From Leptospira_A soteropolitanensis (lineage in GTDB: Bacteria; Spirochaetota; Leptospiria; Leptospirales; Leptospiraceae): DNA of 64,000 nucleotides. The stretch's first letter is position 1. The number at the start of each line of letters is the position of its first letter. Of the stretch, positions 9,855 to 23,048 are shown in pieces. The notes below the pieces were generated by a model. The model had not been told where the DNA came from. It was given only the letters and a program-made list of their open reading frames with translations, and ran no database searches. The translations under genes were made by a program, and so were the position numbers. The stretch lies in the NCBI RefSeq assembly GCF_026151335.1, contig NZ_JAMQPP010000005.1; one strand, written 5' to 3'.

Positions 9855-9962
9855 TAAGGATTCCGTTATATCCTTATGACGAATCTATACTGATTTTACC
9901 TACGAAATTTTTTTCGTTTGAAAAAAAAATGACAAAACCAGAGCGGCTTGTAAAGGTTTGAT

Positions 9963-9985
9963 GCCCTCAGTCAAAATCTGAGGGC
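9963..9985 (-). terminator. Hairpin after the SDR gene, probable terminator
   Basis: A perfect 8-bp inverted repeat GCCCTCAG-N7-CTGAGGGC lies about 20 bases past the stop of the minus-strand SDR gene. There is no T tract on either side, so it may be a weak terminator or an RNA 3'-end stabiliser. Confidence 0.5.
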
Positions 9986-10003
9986 TTAAGTCATTAATCG
10001 AAG

Positions 10004-10771
10004 TTAGATTCGAACACCGCCGGAAATTTCTAATACCACTCCTGTTACTAAATCATTTGAAATGATAAACTCTGCAGTGGACGCTATTTCATCTGGTTCA
10101 CCGAGTCTCCCTACGGGAATGATGGACTTCCATTTTTCTAAAGCCTCAGGGTTCATATCTTTTAGAACCATTTCAGTACCAATAAACCCTGGGGCAATGC
10201 CTGCGACTCGGATTCCGAACTTAGCAAGTTCTTTCGACCAAGTTACCGTCATTGCTGCAACGCCGGCTTTGGCAGCACTATAGTTTGTTTGTCCGGAGTT
10301 TCCATGCATTGCAATGGAGGCAATCGGAATGATCACTCCCTTCTTTTGTTCTACCATTTTTGCAGCCGCTTCCCTTGCCGTTAGGAATACGCCTGTAAGA
10401 TTCACATCAATGACCGATTGCCATTGATCGATTCCCATTTTTCCTTTTACCTTTCCTGTTTCTTTGTCTACTCGGATGAGTAGGCCATCACGCAAAATTC
10501 CTGCGTTGAGAATTGCTACATCTAGACTTCCTTGGAAAGCCGCTGCTTCCTCAATCAGTCGAATGCTGTCTTCTTCTTTGGCCACATTGGCGACGACGCC
10601 AGTGGTTTTAATCCCTTCTTTTTGGAAGAGGGATACAGTTTCGTCCAACTTCTCTTTTTGAATGTCTGAGAGAATGATATTGGCTCCGGCCTTACCCAAT
10701 CGGTAAGCCATTGCCTTTCCGAGTCCACCGGCAGATCCGGTTACGAGAATATTTGCACCTTTTAATTCCAT
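10004..10771 (-). CDS. Short-chain dehydrogenase/reductase, FabG-like
   Basis: A 255-residue classical SDR. It has the cofactor turn TGSAGGLG at 11-18, LNAGI near 88-92, catalytic Ser152, Tyr164 and Lys168 (YSAAK) and a PGFIGTEM segment near 193-200. It is closest in appearance to 3-oxoacyl-ACP/CoA reductases, so an NAD(P)H-dependent beta-ketoacyl or hydroxyacyl-CoA reaction is likely, but FabG-like SDRs have many substrates. It lies 60 bases downstream of the ATPase-like gene on the same strand. A stable hairpin sits only two bases before the start codon with no ordinary Shine-Dalgarno outside it. Confidence 0.85.
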   Translation of the reverse strand: MELKGANILVTGSAGGLGKAMAYRLGKAGANIILSDIQKEKLDETVSLFQKEGIKTTGVVANVAKEEDSIRLIEEAAAFQGSLDVAILNAGILRDGLLIRVDKETGKVKGKMGIDQWQSVIDVNLTGVFLTAREAAAKMVEQKKGVIIPIASIAMHGNSGQTNYSAAKAGVAAMTVTWSKELAKFGIRVAGIAPGFIGTEMVLKDMNPEALEKWKSIIPVGRLGEPDEIASTAEFIISNDLVTGVVLEISGGVRI

Positions 10772-10773
10772 GA

Positions 10774-10795
10774 CCGCCAGTTTTGAAAATGGCGG
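10774..10795 (-). promoter_or_regulatory. Hairpin covering the ribosome-binding region of the SDR gene
   Basis: On the minus strand CCGCCA pairs with TGGCGG (with TTTT/AAAA able to pair inside), and the ATG follows two bases later. GGCGG is the only Shine-Dalgarno-like element, so the hairpin would hide it. It may control translation or mark a processing site between the two minus-strand genes. Confidence 0.4.
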
Positions 10796-10831
10796 AATGG
10801 TGGTCGATACAATTAAGGTTCCTTGTTTTAG

Positions 10832-11524
10832 TTAGATTTCGGCTAGTTCTGCACTACGAAAAGACACATAATTGTCGTTAAACGGAATTTCGACTCGTGC
10901 TACTGTCCTGTCGGGGTGAGTAATGATTCTAAAAAGATTGGGATCAACCCCTTCGTTTTTGAGTAAGATCATGATAAGGGCAATACCCAGTCCTGCACCT
11001 TCCGTATTGTCCATATTGTCCATATAGAACTCAGCAATGTCATTGTAGTTCATGGACTTTTTCATTTTTTCCCGCATCCTTGCTTCTTCGGTTTTGATCA
11101 CGGGTGTGTTGTTTGTCACCTCCACGAGAAGTCCGTCAAGGCAGTAGTGGAATTTAATTTGGACATATACGCCACGGGCGAGGCATCGTTTCCCGTATTC
11201 ATCGGCCATCTTTTCTGAAAACTTTTTGGAATACTCTTTGATTCCTTGAAGGTAATCATTTTCGTCAGTGATGTCTAGGCCTTCGTCTTCAAAAAACACA
11301 CGTTTTTGATTGGCTTTGATTCCGTTGATGGTAAGTTCTTTGGAGATTGTATAAAGCATCTCCACAAAATGACTTTGGTTGACCTCGGAAAGAATATTGG
11401 TGATGAGTCCGAGAACATACTGTTCTAGTTGGCGATTCATCCTAGAGGATCGTACGACAATTTTGGATTTTGCCTTTACTAAATCGGGGATTTGTGTTTC
11501 TAATTCTACAAAAGGTTTCGCCAC
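10832..11524 (-). CDS. Stand-alone histidine-kinase-like ATPase domain protein
   Basis: A 230-residue protein with no recognised phospho-acceptor domain. Residues 55-75 contain KELTINGIKAN, which fits the N box of GHKL ATPases; VEVTNNTPV at 134-142 sits where the G1 box belongs, and GAGLGIALI at 176-184 fits the G2 box. The family includes histidine-kinase catalytic domains and anti-sigma kinases such as RsbW/SpoIIAB. A regulatory switch kinase is one possibility, but the degenerate G1 box leaves activity uncertain. There is no signal peptide or membrane segment. It is the first gene of a probable two-gene unit with the SDR gene and is divergent from the tRNA pair. Confidence 0.6.
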   Translation of the reverse strand: MAKPFVELETQIPDLVKAKSKIVVRSSRMNRQLEQYVLGLITNILSEVNQSHFVEMLYTISKELTINGIKANQKRVFFEDEGLDITDENDYLQGIKEYSKKFSEKMADEYGKRCLARGVYVQIKFHYCLDGLLVEVTNNTPVIKTEEARMREKMKKSMNYNDIAEFYMDNMDNTEGAGLGIALIMILLKNEGVDPNLFRIITHPDRTVARVEIPFNDNYVSFRSAELAEI

Positions 11525-11736
11525 GAATCATTCCTTAAAGTGGGGGACTATTCCCACATGGTTCTATTATCGAACCGGGAAATCCACAACTAAAATCTCA
11601 AGGGAAATTCACTGTTTTTCCTGTTTTTTTACCATTTCCAGGAAATAAACTCATTTTCCATTGACCAAAGAGCCTCATTTAAAATAGTGTAAAAAACCTA
11701 GCCTCGCTTGGAAACCCGCGCTTGGGTGGGAAACGT

Positions 11737-11810
<74 letters not shown>

Positions 11811-11815
11811 TGTTT

Positions 11816-11886
<71 letters not shown>

Positions 11887-11930
11887 CCAGACTGCAGAAT
11901 TTATAGAATTAGAGAACAGGACAAGGATCA

Positions 11931-12119
11931 ATGAAAGCTACTAGTTTCATTCAGGAATGTAAAGCAGAACTTGAAAAAGTACATTGGCCTACGCGCCAAG
12001 AAATCGTAAGTTCTACCGTCGTAGTCCTAGTTACAGTATTTATCTTTTCCCTATTTTTATCAGCTTCGGATTTTGTTTTCCTGAAACTGCTAAAGTGGTT
12101 CTGGGCATTAGGAACATAG
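11931..12119 (+). CDS. secE: Preprotein translocase subunit SecE
   Basis: A 62-residue minimal SecE. The amphipathic segment FIQECKAELEKVHWPTRQEI at 6-25 is the conserved cytoplasmic helix that clamps SecY, followed by one membrane span at about 30-55. The short single-span form is normal outside enterobacteria. It lies between tRNA-Trp and nusG; no rpmG (L33) gene occurs here although it often precedes secE. Its partner SecY is encoded at 36.4 kb in the same supercluster. Confidence 0.96.
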   Translation: MKATSFIQECKAELEKVHWPTRQEIVSSTVVVLVTVFIFSLFLSASDFVFLKLLKWFWALGT

Positions 12120-12128
12120 GTAAGAGTA

Positions 12129-12683
12129 GTGGGCGAATCTTTAGATAAAAAATGGTATGTGCTTCAGACTTATTCTGGTCATGAGAATAAGGTGAAAACT
12201 AACATTGAAAAGATGGTCCAACAACAAAAGCTGGAAGACCAGATTTTTGCGGTAAAAATTCCTTCGATGGAAGTTGCCGAAATGAAAAACGGCAAAAAGA
12301 AGGTCACAAAGAAAAAACTCATGCCGGGTTATGTTCTTGTTGAGATGAATATGACCGATGACCTTCGGTTTAAAATCCAGAACCTACCTTCTGTGTCTAC
12401 ATTTGTAGGCGGAAAAGGAAAAGGGCCGGAGCCACTTTCACTGGATGAGATCAAAAATCTCTTCAGCGACGTGGGAAGTGTGGAATCGGAAGAAGTTTCT
12501 AGACCACGTTTCCTCTTCAAAGTGGGCGAAACATTGAAAATTATAGATGGTCCGTTTGCAAATTTCGCAGGAGTTGTGGATGAGATTTTTCCTGATAAGG
12601 GAAGGCTCCGCGTTCGTGTAGAAATTTTTGGAAGATCCACTCCTGTGGAGTTGGATTACCTCCAAGTAAAATCGGAACAATAG
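12129..12683 (+). CDS. nusG: Transcription elongation/antitermination factor NusG
   Basis: A 184-residue NusG with the N-terminal NGN domain (KKWYVLQTYSGHENKV at 6-21, MPGYVLVEM near 64-72) and a C-terminal KOW domain (IIDGPFANFAGVVDEI near 138-153). It binds RNA polymerase, suppresses pausing and links to ribosomal S10 or Rho. The start is GTG at 12129, placed 9 bases after the secE stop. Confidence 0.97.
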   Translation: MGESLDKKWYVLQTYSGHENKVKTNIEKMVQQQKLEDQIFAVKIPSMEVAEMKNGKKKVTKKKLMPGYVLVEMNMTDDLRFKIQNLPSVSTFVGGKGKGPEPLSLDEIKNLFSDVGSVESEEVSRPRFLFKVGETLKIIDGPFANFAGVVDEIFPDKGRLRVRVEIFGRSTPVELDYLQVKSEQ

Positions 12684-12722
12684 AACTGATAGATTGACTT
12701 TTAGTAAGGAACTTTAAACGAG

Positions 12723-13148
12723 ATGGCTGCAAAGAAAGTAGTAAAACAAATTAAACTCCAAGTGGAAGCAGGGAAAGCAAACCCTGCTCCTCCAGTAGGT
12801 CCCGCTCTTGGTCAAGCCGGACTCAATATCATGGAATTTTGTAAACAGTTCAATGAAAGATCAAAAAACCAAATGGGACTCAAACTTCCAGTGGTGATCA
12901 CTGTTTATTCCGATAGAAGTTTTACATTCGTAACTAAATCTCCTCCAGCAGCACTTCTAGTTATGAAGGCGCTAGGACTTCAAGGTGGATCTGCTACTCC
13001 ACACACTGTAAAAGTGGGAACAATCAAACGAGCTCAACTAGAAGAAATTGCAAAAACTAAGATGGAAGACCTAAACGCGAACGATATGGAGGCAGCAGTG
13101 AACATCATTGCTGGAACCTGCCGTTCGATGGGTGTAAACGTCGAGTAA
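12723..13148 (+). CDS. rplK: Large ribosomal subunit protein L11
   Basis: A 141-residue L11 of standard length. KQIKLQVEAGKANPAPPVGP near 8-27 is the proline-rich N-terminal domain at the GTPase-associated centre, where translation factors and RelA sensing act. The C-terminal domain binds 23S rRNA. First gene of the rplKAJL block, 39 bases after nusG; L1-mediated feedback on this mRNA is known in other bacteria, but I could not identify the L1 site here. Confidence 0.98.
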   Translation: MAAKKVVKQIKLQVEAGKANPAPPVGPALGQAGLNIMEFCKQFNERSKNQMGLKLPVVITVYSDRSFTFVTKSPPAALLVMKALGLQGGSATPHTVKVGTIKRAQLEEIAKTKMEDLNANDMEAAVNIIAGTCRSMGVNVE

Positions 13149-13173
13149 TCATTAAGAAACGGGAACCGAAGTC

Positions 13174-13866
13174 ATGAAACGCGGCAAAAAATATATCCAA
13201 CTCAAAGAGAAAGTCGATCGCACAAAGGCTTATACCCTTGGTGAAGCAGTCGGTTTGGCAAAAGCTACTAGTTTTTCCAAATTTGATGGAACCTTAGAGA
13301 TTTCGACTAAAATCAATTATAAATCTCTCCAAAACGTAAGAGGGACTATCTCTCTTCCCCACGGAACTGGAAAAACAATCAAAGTTTTGGTTTTCTGTAA
13401 AGGAGACAAACAAAACGAAGCAAAGGAAGCTGGAGCTGACTTTGTAGGTGATATGGACTTAATCGAAAAAGTTTCTGGTGGATGGACTGATTTTGATGCT
13501 TGTGTGGCTACTCCTGATATGATGAAGGAAGTAGGTAAACTTGGTCCAGTTCTTGGTCGTAAGGGTCTTATGCCAAAACCAAAAGCAGGAACCGTTACTA
13601 CTGACGTAGCAAAAGCAGTCAAAGAACTCAAAGCAGGTCGAATTGAATACCGTCCTGACAAAGGGGGAGTGGTTCACTTAGGAGTGGGAAAATGTTCCTT
13701 CTCTGATGACAAACTTTCCGACAACATCAATGCTGTTGTTGCAGCCCTTATGAAAGACAAACCTTCGGATGCGAAGGGTGATTACCTCAAGTCTTTCTCT
13801 GTTGCTGCCACTATGGGAATCGGCGTAAAGGTCGATGTAAAAGAACTAGTAAACGCGAACATATAA
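13174..13866 (+). CDS. rplA: Large ribosomal subunit protein L1
   Basis: A 230-residue L1 with the two-domain arrangement. LGRKGLMPKPKAGTVT near 128-143 is the family signature. It binds 23S rRNA at the L1 stalk, helps release E-site tRNA, and in other bacteria represses its own operon by binding the mRNA leader. It is followed after only 12 bases by rplJ. Confidence 0.98.
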   Translation: MKRGKKYIQLKEKVDRTKAYTLGEAVGLAKATSFSKFDGTLEISTKINYKSLQNVRGTISLPHGTGKTIKVLVFCKGDKQNEAKEAGADFVGDMDLIEKVSGGWTDFDACVATPDMMKEVGKLGPVLGRKGLMPKPKAGTVTTDVAKAVKELKAGRIEYRPDKGGVVHLGVGKCSFSDDKLSDNINAVVAALMKDKPSDAKGDYLKSFSVAATMGIGVKVDVKELVNANI

Positions 13867-13878
13867 CGAGTAAGAACA

Positions 13879-14412
13879 ATGGCAAATCCATCTAAAATTG
13901 AAGCAGTAGCAGAACTTAAAAGTCGTTTAGAAAAACGACCAAACTTTATTTTAGCATCTTACAGCGGTTTAACTGTTGAAGATATGTCCAACCTTCGTGC
14001 GAAACTTCGCAAAGAAGGATCGGAGATGAAGGTAATCAAAAACAACCTTTTCCTCCGTGCTTTAAAAGAGTCTTCTGAACATAAAAACAACTCCATTGAC
14101 TTTGGGGATGTTTACAAAGGACCTCTTGCAGCGATTTTCTCTCTGGATGCACTTCCAGCAGTAGCAAAAGTTTGTAAGGACTTTGCAAAAGATAAGAAGG
14201 AACTTGAAATTAGAACCGGCTATATGGACGGGGAAGTTTTGGGTAAATCTGGAGTAGAGGCGATTGCTGGACTTCCGTCCAAACAAGAACTTCTTGCGCA
14301 AATTGCTCGTGGGGTCAATGCTCCTGCAACGCAAATTGCTTCTGGAATCAATCAAATCATGGCATCATTGGCTCGCGCCATCAATGCTGTAGCCGAGAAA
14401 AACGGCAAATAG
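13879..14412 (+). CDS. rplJ: Large ribosomal subunit protein L10
   Basis: A 177-residue L10. The N-terminal half (ILASYSGLTVEDMSNLRAKL, about 23-42) binds 23S rRNA, and the C-terminal helix carries L7/L12 dimers. The 12-base gap after rplA leaves no room for the long L10 leader that controls rplJL in enterobacteria, so any autogenous site must lie inside rplA or use L1 control. Confidence 0.97.
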   Translation: MANPSKIEAVAELKSRLEKRPNFILASYSGLTVEDMSNLRAKLRKEGSEMKVIKNNLFLRALKESSEHKNNSIDFGDVYKGPLAAIFSLDALPAVAKVCKDFAKDKKELEIRTGYMDGEVLGKSGVEAIAGLPSKQELLAQIARGVNAPATQIASGINQIMASLARAINAVAEKNGK

Positions 14413-14448
14413 TAATCATAGTGATTAGTAGGATAAGGAGAATATAGG

Positions 14449-14832
14449 ATGTCTGTTGACGCGCTATTAGAACAAATTGGAAGTCTTACACTAGTTCAGG
14501 CAGCTGATCTAGTGAAAAAGATGGAGGACAAATTCGGGATTTCTGCTGCTGCACCGGTTGCGGTAGCGGCTGTTGCGGGTGCAGGTGGTGGCGCAGCTGC
14601 TGCTGAAGAGCCTGCAACTTTCAATGTAATCTTGAAAGCACACGGTGACAAAAAGATCGACGTTATTAAACTCGTTCGCGAAATCACTGGTCTTGGATTG
14701 GCAGATGCGAAAACGCTTGTTGAAGCTGGTGGAAAATCAGTGAAAGAAGGCGTTTCTAAAGACGAAGCTGCTGATATTAAGAAAAAACTCGAAGGTGTTG
14801 GGGCTCAAGTAGAAGTTGCTGCTGCCGGTTAA
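14449..14832 (+). CDS. rplL: Large ribosomal subunit protein L7/L12
   Basis: A 127-residue L7/L12: an N-terminal dimerisation helix, an Ala/Gly/Val-rich hinge at about 35-53, and the factor-binding C-terminal domain with IDVIKLVREITGLGLADAK near 66-84. It forms the multi-copy stalk that recruits EF-G, EF-Tu and IF-2. A strong AAGGAG lies ahead of the ATG. A terminator-like hairpin follows, which fits the need for more L12 than RNA polymerase. Confidence 0.98.
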   Translation: MSVDALLEQIGSLTLVQAADLVKKMEDKFGISAAAPVAVAAVAGAGGGAAAAEEPATFNVILKAHGDKKIDVIKLVREITGLGLADAKTLVEAGGKSVKEGVSKDEAADIKKKLEGVGAQVEVAAAG

Positions 14833-14869
14833 TCGGTTGCCAATTTTTAAACCCAGTCTTCAAAAACTT

Positions 14870-14909
14870 AGAGGCAGGGAGGCCGTAGGCGTCCCCACCT
14901 CTATTTTTT
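14870..14909 (+). terminator. Attenuator-type terminator between rplL and rpoB
   Basis: AGAGG(ca)GGG pairs with CCC(ca)CCTCT around a GC-rich loop and is followed by ATTTTTT. It lies in the 125-base rplL-rpoB gap. Because rpoBC lacks an obvious strong promoter of its own here, partial termination is the simplest reading. Confidence 0.75.
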
Positions 14910-14957
14910 CGTTTATCATACCATCTATTATTTTGATGTCTCTAGGGAGAGTATTCC

Positions 14958-17900
14958 ATGCATACCCGAATGCAAATTAGAAACCGGGTAAATTTCGGTA
15001 AAATTACCGACCTCAATTTACTTCCTAATCTTATCTACGTACAAAAAAAATCCTTTGATTGGTTTCTCCAGTCGGAAGTGAAAGATCCGACGAAACGTTT
15101 GAACCAAGGGTTGGAAGCTGTATTTCGTGAGTCCTTCCCAATTGAATCGCCAAACAACGATATGGTCATGGAATATGGCCATTATATCTTGGGAGAGCCA
15201 AAACGCGATCCCCAGGAATGTAAAGACACTGATTCTTCTTTTGCTGTTCCACTTAAGGCAGTCATTCGACTCATCATCAAAGACACCGGAGAGATCCGGG
15301 AACAAGTAGTCTACATGGGAGACATTCCTGTGATGACAGACCACGGAACTTTCATCATCAATGGTGCGGAAAGGGTAGTTGTAAGCCAGCTTCACAGATC
15401 ACCTGGTATTTTCTTTTCTTACGACCAAGTGCGAGATACTTTCTCTGCAAGAGTGATTCCTTACCGAGGTTCTTGGTTGGAATTCGAGATGGACAATAAG
15501 GGTATCCTTGTTGCCAAAATCGATCGTAAGAAAAAATTCCCTGCCACTTTACTAGTTAAAGCTATGGGTATGGGAACCAACGAAGAAGTATTACGGCTCT
15601 TCTACGGGTCATCTAAAATGAAGATTGCTGGTGCCAATCCAAAAGACCTAAAACGTCTGATTGGGCGCCGAACGATCGCTGATATCATTAATATGGAAAC
15701 CGGAGAGGTTATGCTCGATGCTGGTTCCAAAATCAATGAGGATAATATCTCCATCCTTCGTGAAATGAAGGTAAAAGATGTGGATGTCATTGAATTTCCG
15801 AAAGGAAAAGACAACCCAGTTCTTATTAATTGTTTAGAAAAAGACGGAGTCAACGATTACGAAGACGCTGTTAAAAAATTCCACACCATCATGAGACCGG
15901 GTGAACCTTCAACGATCGAAAACGCAGAAGCAGAACTAAAACGTCTTTTTTTCTCTCCCAAAACTTTTGATTTAGGCATTGTTGGTCGTTACAAAATCAA
16001 CAGTAAGTTTGAATTCAATAATCCAAAAGAATTTGCAAAAGCGGAAGATCGAGTTTTAAGAAAACAAGACATCATCGAAACGGTTCGTTACCTTGTCATG
16101 CTTATGTCAGAAGCGGAAAACTACTATCCGGATGATATTGACCACTTAGGAAACAGAAGGATTCGTTCGGTTGGAGAGCTCATTGCCAACCAATTGAAAC
16201 TGGGCTTCTCTCGAGTGGAACGTGTCATCAAAGAAAGAATGACGGTGCAGGAGCCAGAACAACAAACTCCGCAGCTTCTTATTTCCATTAAACCAATCAC
16301 CGCTGTGATCAACGAATTTTTTGGTTCATCGCAACTTTCGCAGTTTATGGACCAAACAAACCCACTTGCTGAACTTACCCACAAACGTAGGTTAAACGCT
16401 CTAGGGCCTGGTGGATTATCTCGTGACCGAGCTGGTTTCGAAGTTCGTGACGTTCATTATTCTCACTATGGTCGTATGTGTCCTATTGAAACACCGGAAG
16501 GTCCAAACATTGGTCTCATTCTTTCCATGTCTAGTTTTGCACGAGTCAACGATTACGGGTTTATTGAAACTCCATACCGTCTTGTGAAAAACGGAAAAGT
16601 TCAAAAACAAGTAGAGTATCTTACTGCGGACAAAGAAGAATACCACTATATGGCTCAGTCGAATTCGACTGTAGATGAAAAAGGAGAATTCACTTCTAAA
16701 CTTATCTCTACTCGCCATAGAGGGGATTTTCCTTTCCGTAGTCCATCTGAGATCCAATACATGGATCTTGCTCCCTTACAAGTAGTGTCTGTGTCAACGG
16801 CTCTCATTCCGTTCCTTGAACATGATGATGCGAACCGCGCCCTCATGGGTTCGAATATGCAACGCCAAGCAGTGCCTCTTCTTACAGAAGAAGCTCCGTT
16901 TGTAGGAACTGGTATGGAAGCTCGTGCTGCCTATGACGCGGGTGTTTGTATTGTTGCTAAAAAAGATGGAGTGGTTTCCAAAGTAGATGCAACGGGCGTT
17001 TGGATCAAAGAAGACCAGTCCAAAGAGATTGTTCACTACCCACTCATTAAATTTAAAAAAACCAACCAAGGCACTTGTTTTAACCAAAAACCAAACGTTT
17101 CCATGTTACATACCACAACTGGTGGGAAGGTGAGTAAGGTTTCTAAAGAACGTGTGGAGCTTACTTCTCCCAATGGAGAAAAAGAAATCCATGAACTATT
17201 CCACTCGGAAGAAGTTCAATATGTAGCGGTTGTGAAAGAAGGCCAAGACTTAGGAATTGGTGCTCCGGTTGCCGGACAAATCATCAAAGGTGAAAAATAC
17301 GGTGACTTTGGTCAAATCCTCCAAAAAGGAACTGTCCTTGCTAATGGTCCTTCCACTGACGCTGGTTACTTGGCGCTCGGTAGAAACGTACTGGTTGCAT
17401 TTATGCCTTGGGAAGGTTACAACTTTGAGGATGCGATTTTAATTTCCGAACGAATCATCAAAGACGATGTTTTCTCTTCTATCCACATTGAAGAATTCGA
17501 AATCCAAGCTCGGGAAACCAAACTAGGACAAGAACAAATCACTCGTGACATTCCTAACCTTTCGGACAAAGCGTTTCGTGATTTGGATGAGTCTGGTGTG
17601 ATTCGTGTGGGTGCGGAAGTGAAACCAGGTGATATCCTCGTTGGTATGGTGACTCCAAAAGGAGAAACCGACCTCACTCCTGAATACAAACTATTACACT
17701 CCATTTTTGGGGAGAAGGCAAAAGAAGTAAGAGATTCCTCTCTTCGTATGCCAAATGGTTTTGAAGGAACTGTCATCGATATCAAACGTTATTCCCGTGA
17801 AACAGGCGACGAACTCGCTGCTGGCGTGGAAGAAATGGTAAAAGTCTATGTCGCTCGTAAACGTAAACTCCTCGTGGGTGATAAGATGGCGGGTCGTCAC

Positions 17901-18644
17901 GGAAACAAAGGGGTCGTAGCACGTGTGATGGCACAAGAAGATATGCCATACATGGAAGATGGCACTCCTGTGGATATCGTACTCAACCCACTCGGGGTTC
18001 CATCTCGTATGAACCTCGGTCAGATTTTTGAAACACAGCTTGGGTTTGCTGCCAAAAAACTAGGAATCAATTTTGAAACGCCTGTGTTTGATGGAGCAAC
18101 CGAAGGGGATGTTCATGAATTCTGCAAAAAAGCAGGATTACCGGAAAACAGCAAATTTCAGTTATACGACGGAAGAACGGGAGAAAAATTCATCAACCAA
18201 GTCTTCTGTGGATACATTTACATGTTGAAACTGGCTCACTTGGTGGATGACAAAATCCACGCAAGATCTACTGGACCTTACTCACTCGTAACACAACAAC
18301 CACTCGGTGGTAAAGCACAGTTCGGGGGACAAAGGTTAGGGGAGATGGAAGTATGGGCTCTGGAAGCGTATGGTGCATCACACACCTTACAAGAGTTACT
18401 CACTATCAAGTCAGATGACATGCTTGGACGTGCAAGAATTTACGAAGCGATTGTGAAAGGAATCCACTCGATTAAACCGGGAATTCCAGAATCATTCAAC
18501 GTTCTTGTTCAGGAACTTAGAGGTCTTGCACTTGATATCATCATCAAAGACTCCGAAGGATTGGAAGTGGATATCTCTGATTACGAAGATGAATTCTCGA
18601 AAAACAAAAAGAAAATCAAATTCGAGACCATCGAAAACGTTTAG
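14958..18644 (+). CDS. rpoB: DNA-directed RNA polymerase subunit beta
   Basis: A 1228-residue beta subunit. Visible family blocks include the rifampicin-pocket segment SQLSQFMDQTNPLAELTHKR ending near residue 478, GPGGLSRDRAGFEVRDVH after it, GYNFEDAILISER near 822-834, and GDKMAGRHGNKGVV near 975-988. It forms one half of the catalytic cleft. Asn480 stands where E. coli has Ser531, a substitution linked to natural rifampicin resistance in some other spirochaetes. The ATG at 14958 has AGGGAG 8 bases upstream. A 14-base gap leads to rpoC. Confidence 0.99.
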   Translation: MHTRMQIRNRVNFGKITDLNLLPNLIYVQKKSFDWFLQSEVKDPTKRLNQGLEAVFRESFPIESPNNDMVMEYGHYILGEPKRDPQECKDTDSSFAVPLKAVIRLIIKDTGEIREQVVYMGDIPVMTDHGTFIINGAERVVVSQLHRSPGIFFSYDQVRDTFSARVIPYRGSWLEFEMDNKGILVAKIDRKKKFPATLLVKAMGMGTNEEVLRLFYGSSKMKIAGANPKDLKRLIGRRTIADIINMETGEVMLDAGSKINEDNISILREMKVKDVDVIEFPKGKDNPVLINCLEKDGVNDYEDAVKKFHTIMRPGEPSTIENAEAELKRLFFSPKTFDLGIVGRYKINSKFEFNNPKEFAKAEDRVLRKQDIIETVRYLVMLMSEAENYYPDDIDHLGNRRIRSVGELIANQLKLGFSRVERVIKERMTVQEPEQQTPQLLISIKPITAVINEFFGSSQLSQFMDQTNPLAELTHKRRLNALGPGGLSRDRAGFEVRDVHYSHYGRMCPIETPEGPNIGLILSMSSFARVNDYGFIETPYRLVKNGKVQKQVEYLTADKEEYHYMAQSNSTVDEKGEFTSKLISTRHRGDFPFRSPSEIQYMDLAPLQVVSVSTALIPFLEHDDANRALMGSNMQRQAVPLLTEEAPFVGTGMEARAAYDAGVCIVAKKDGVVSKVDATGVWIKEDQSKEIVHYPLIKFKKTNQGTCFNQKPNVSMLHTTTGGKVSKVSKERVELTSPNGEKEIHELFHSEEVQYVAVVKEGQDLGIGAPVAGQIIKGEKYGDFGQILQKGTVLANGPSTDAGYLALGRNVLVAFMPWEGYNFEDAILISERIIKDDVFSSIHIEEFEIQARETKLGQEQITRDIPNLSDKAFRDLDESGVIRVGAEVKPGDILVGMVTPKGETDLTPEYKLLHSIFGEKAKEVRDSSLRMPNGFEGTVIDIKRYSRETGDELAAGVEEMVKVYVARKRKLLVGDKMAGRHGNKGVVARVMAQEDMPYMEDGTPVDIVLNPLGVPSRMNLGQIFETQLGFAAKKLGINFETPVFDGATEGDVHEFCKKAGLPENSKFQLYDGRTGEKFINQVFCGYIYMLKLAHLVDDKIHARSTGPYSLVTQQPLGGKAQFGGQRLGEMEVWALEAYGASHTLQELLTIKSDDMLGRARIYEAIVKGIHSIKPGIPESFNVLVQELRGLALDIIIKDSEGLEVDISDYEDEFSKNKKKIKFETIENV

Positions 18645-18658
18645 GGAAGGGAAAAAGT

Positions 18659-22960
<4,302 letters not shown>

Positions 22961-22968
22961 ACCCAAAC

Positions 22969-23007
22969 TTTGTCCTTAGAGACTTTTCGTGAGTTTCTGG
23001 GGACAAA
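22969..23007 (+). promoter_or_regulatory. Long hairpin in the rpoC-rpsL gap
   Basis: TTTGTCC (22969-22975) pairs with GGACAAA (23001-23007), and AGAGAC inside pairs with GTTTCT. There is no T tract, so this looks like a processing or stabilising structure, not a terminator. Confidence 0.5.
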
Positions 23008-23048
23008 ATCATGTTTTCGTTTACAAAATGTCCCTATCTGGAATTTTG

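Noticed and set aside
11540..11557. Inverted repeat GTGGG-N8-CCCAC upstream of the ATPase gene
   Set aside because: Short arms and no conserved spacing to a promoter; could be chance.
13317..13661. Long minus-strand open frame inside rplA
   Set aside because: It is the antisense of a conserved ribosomal gene, without a ribosome-binding site or recognisable protein.
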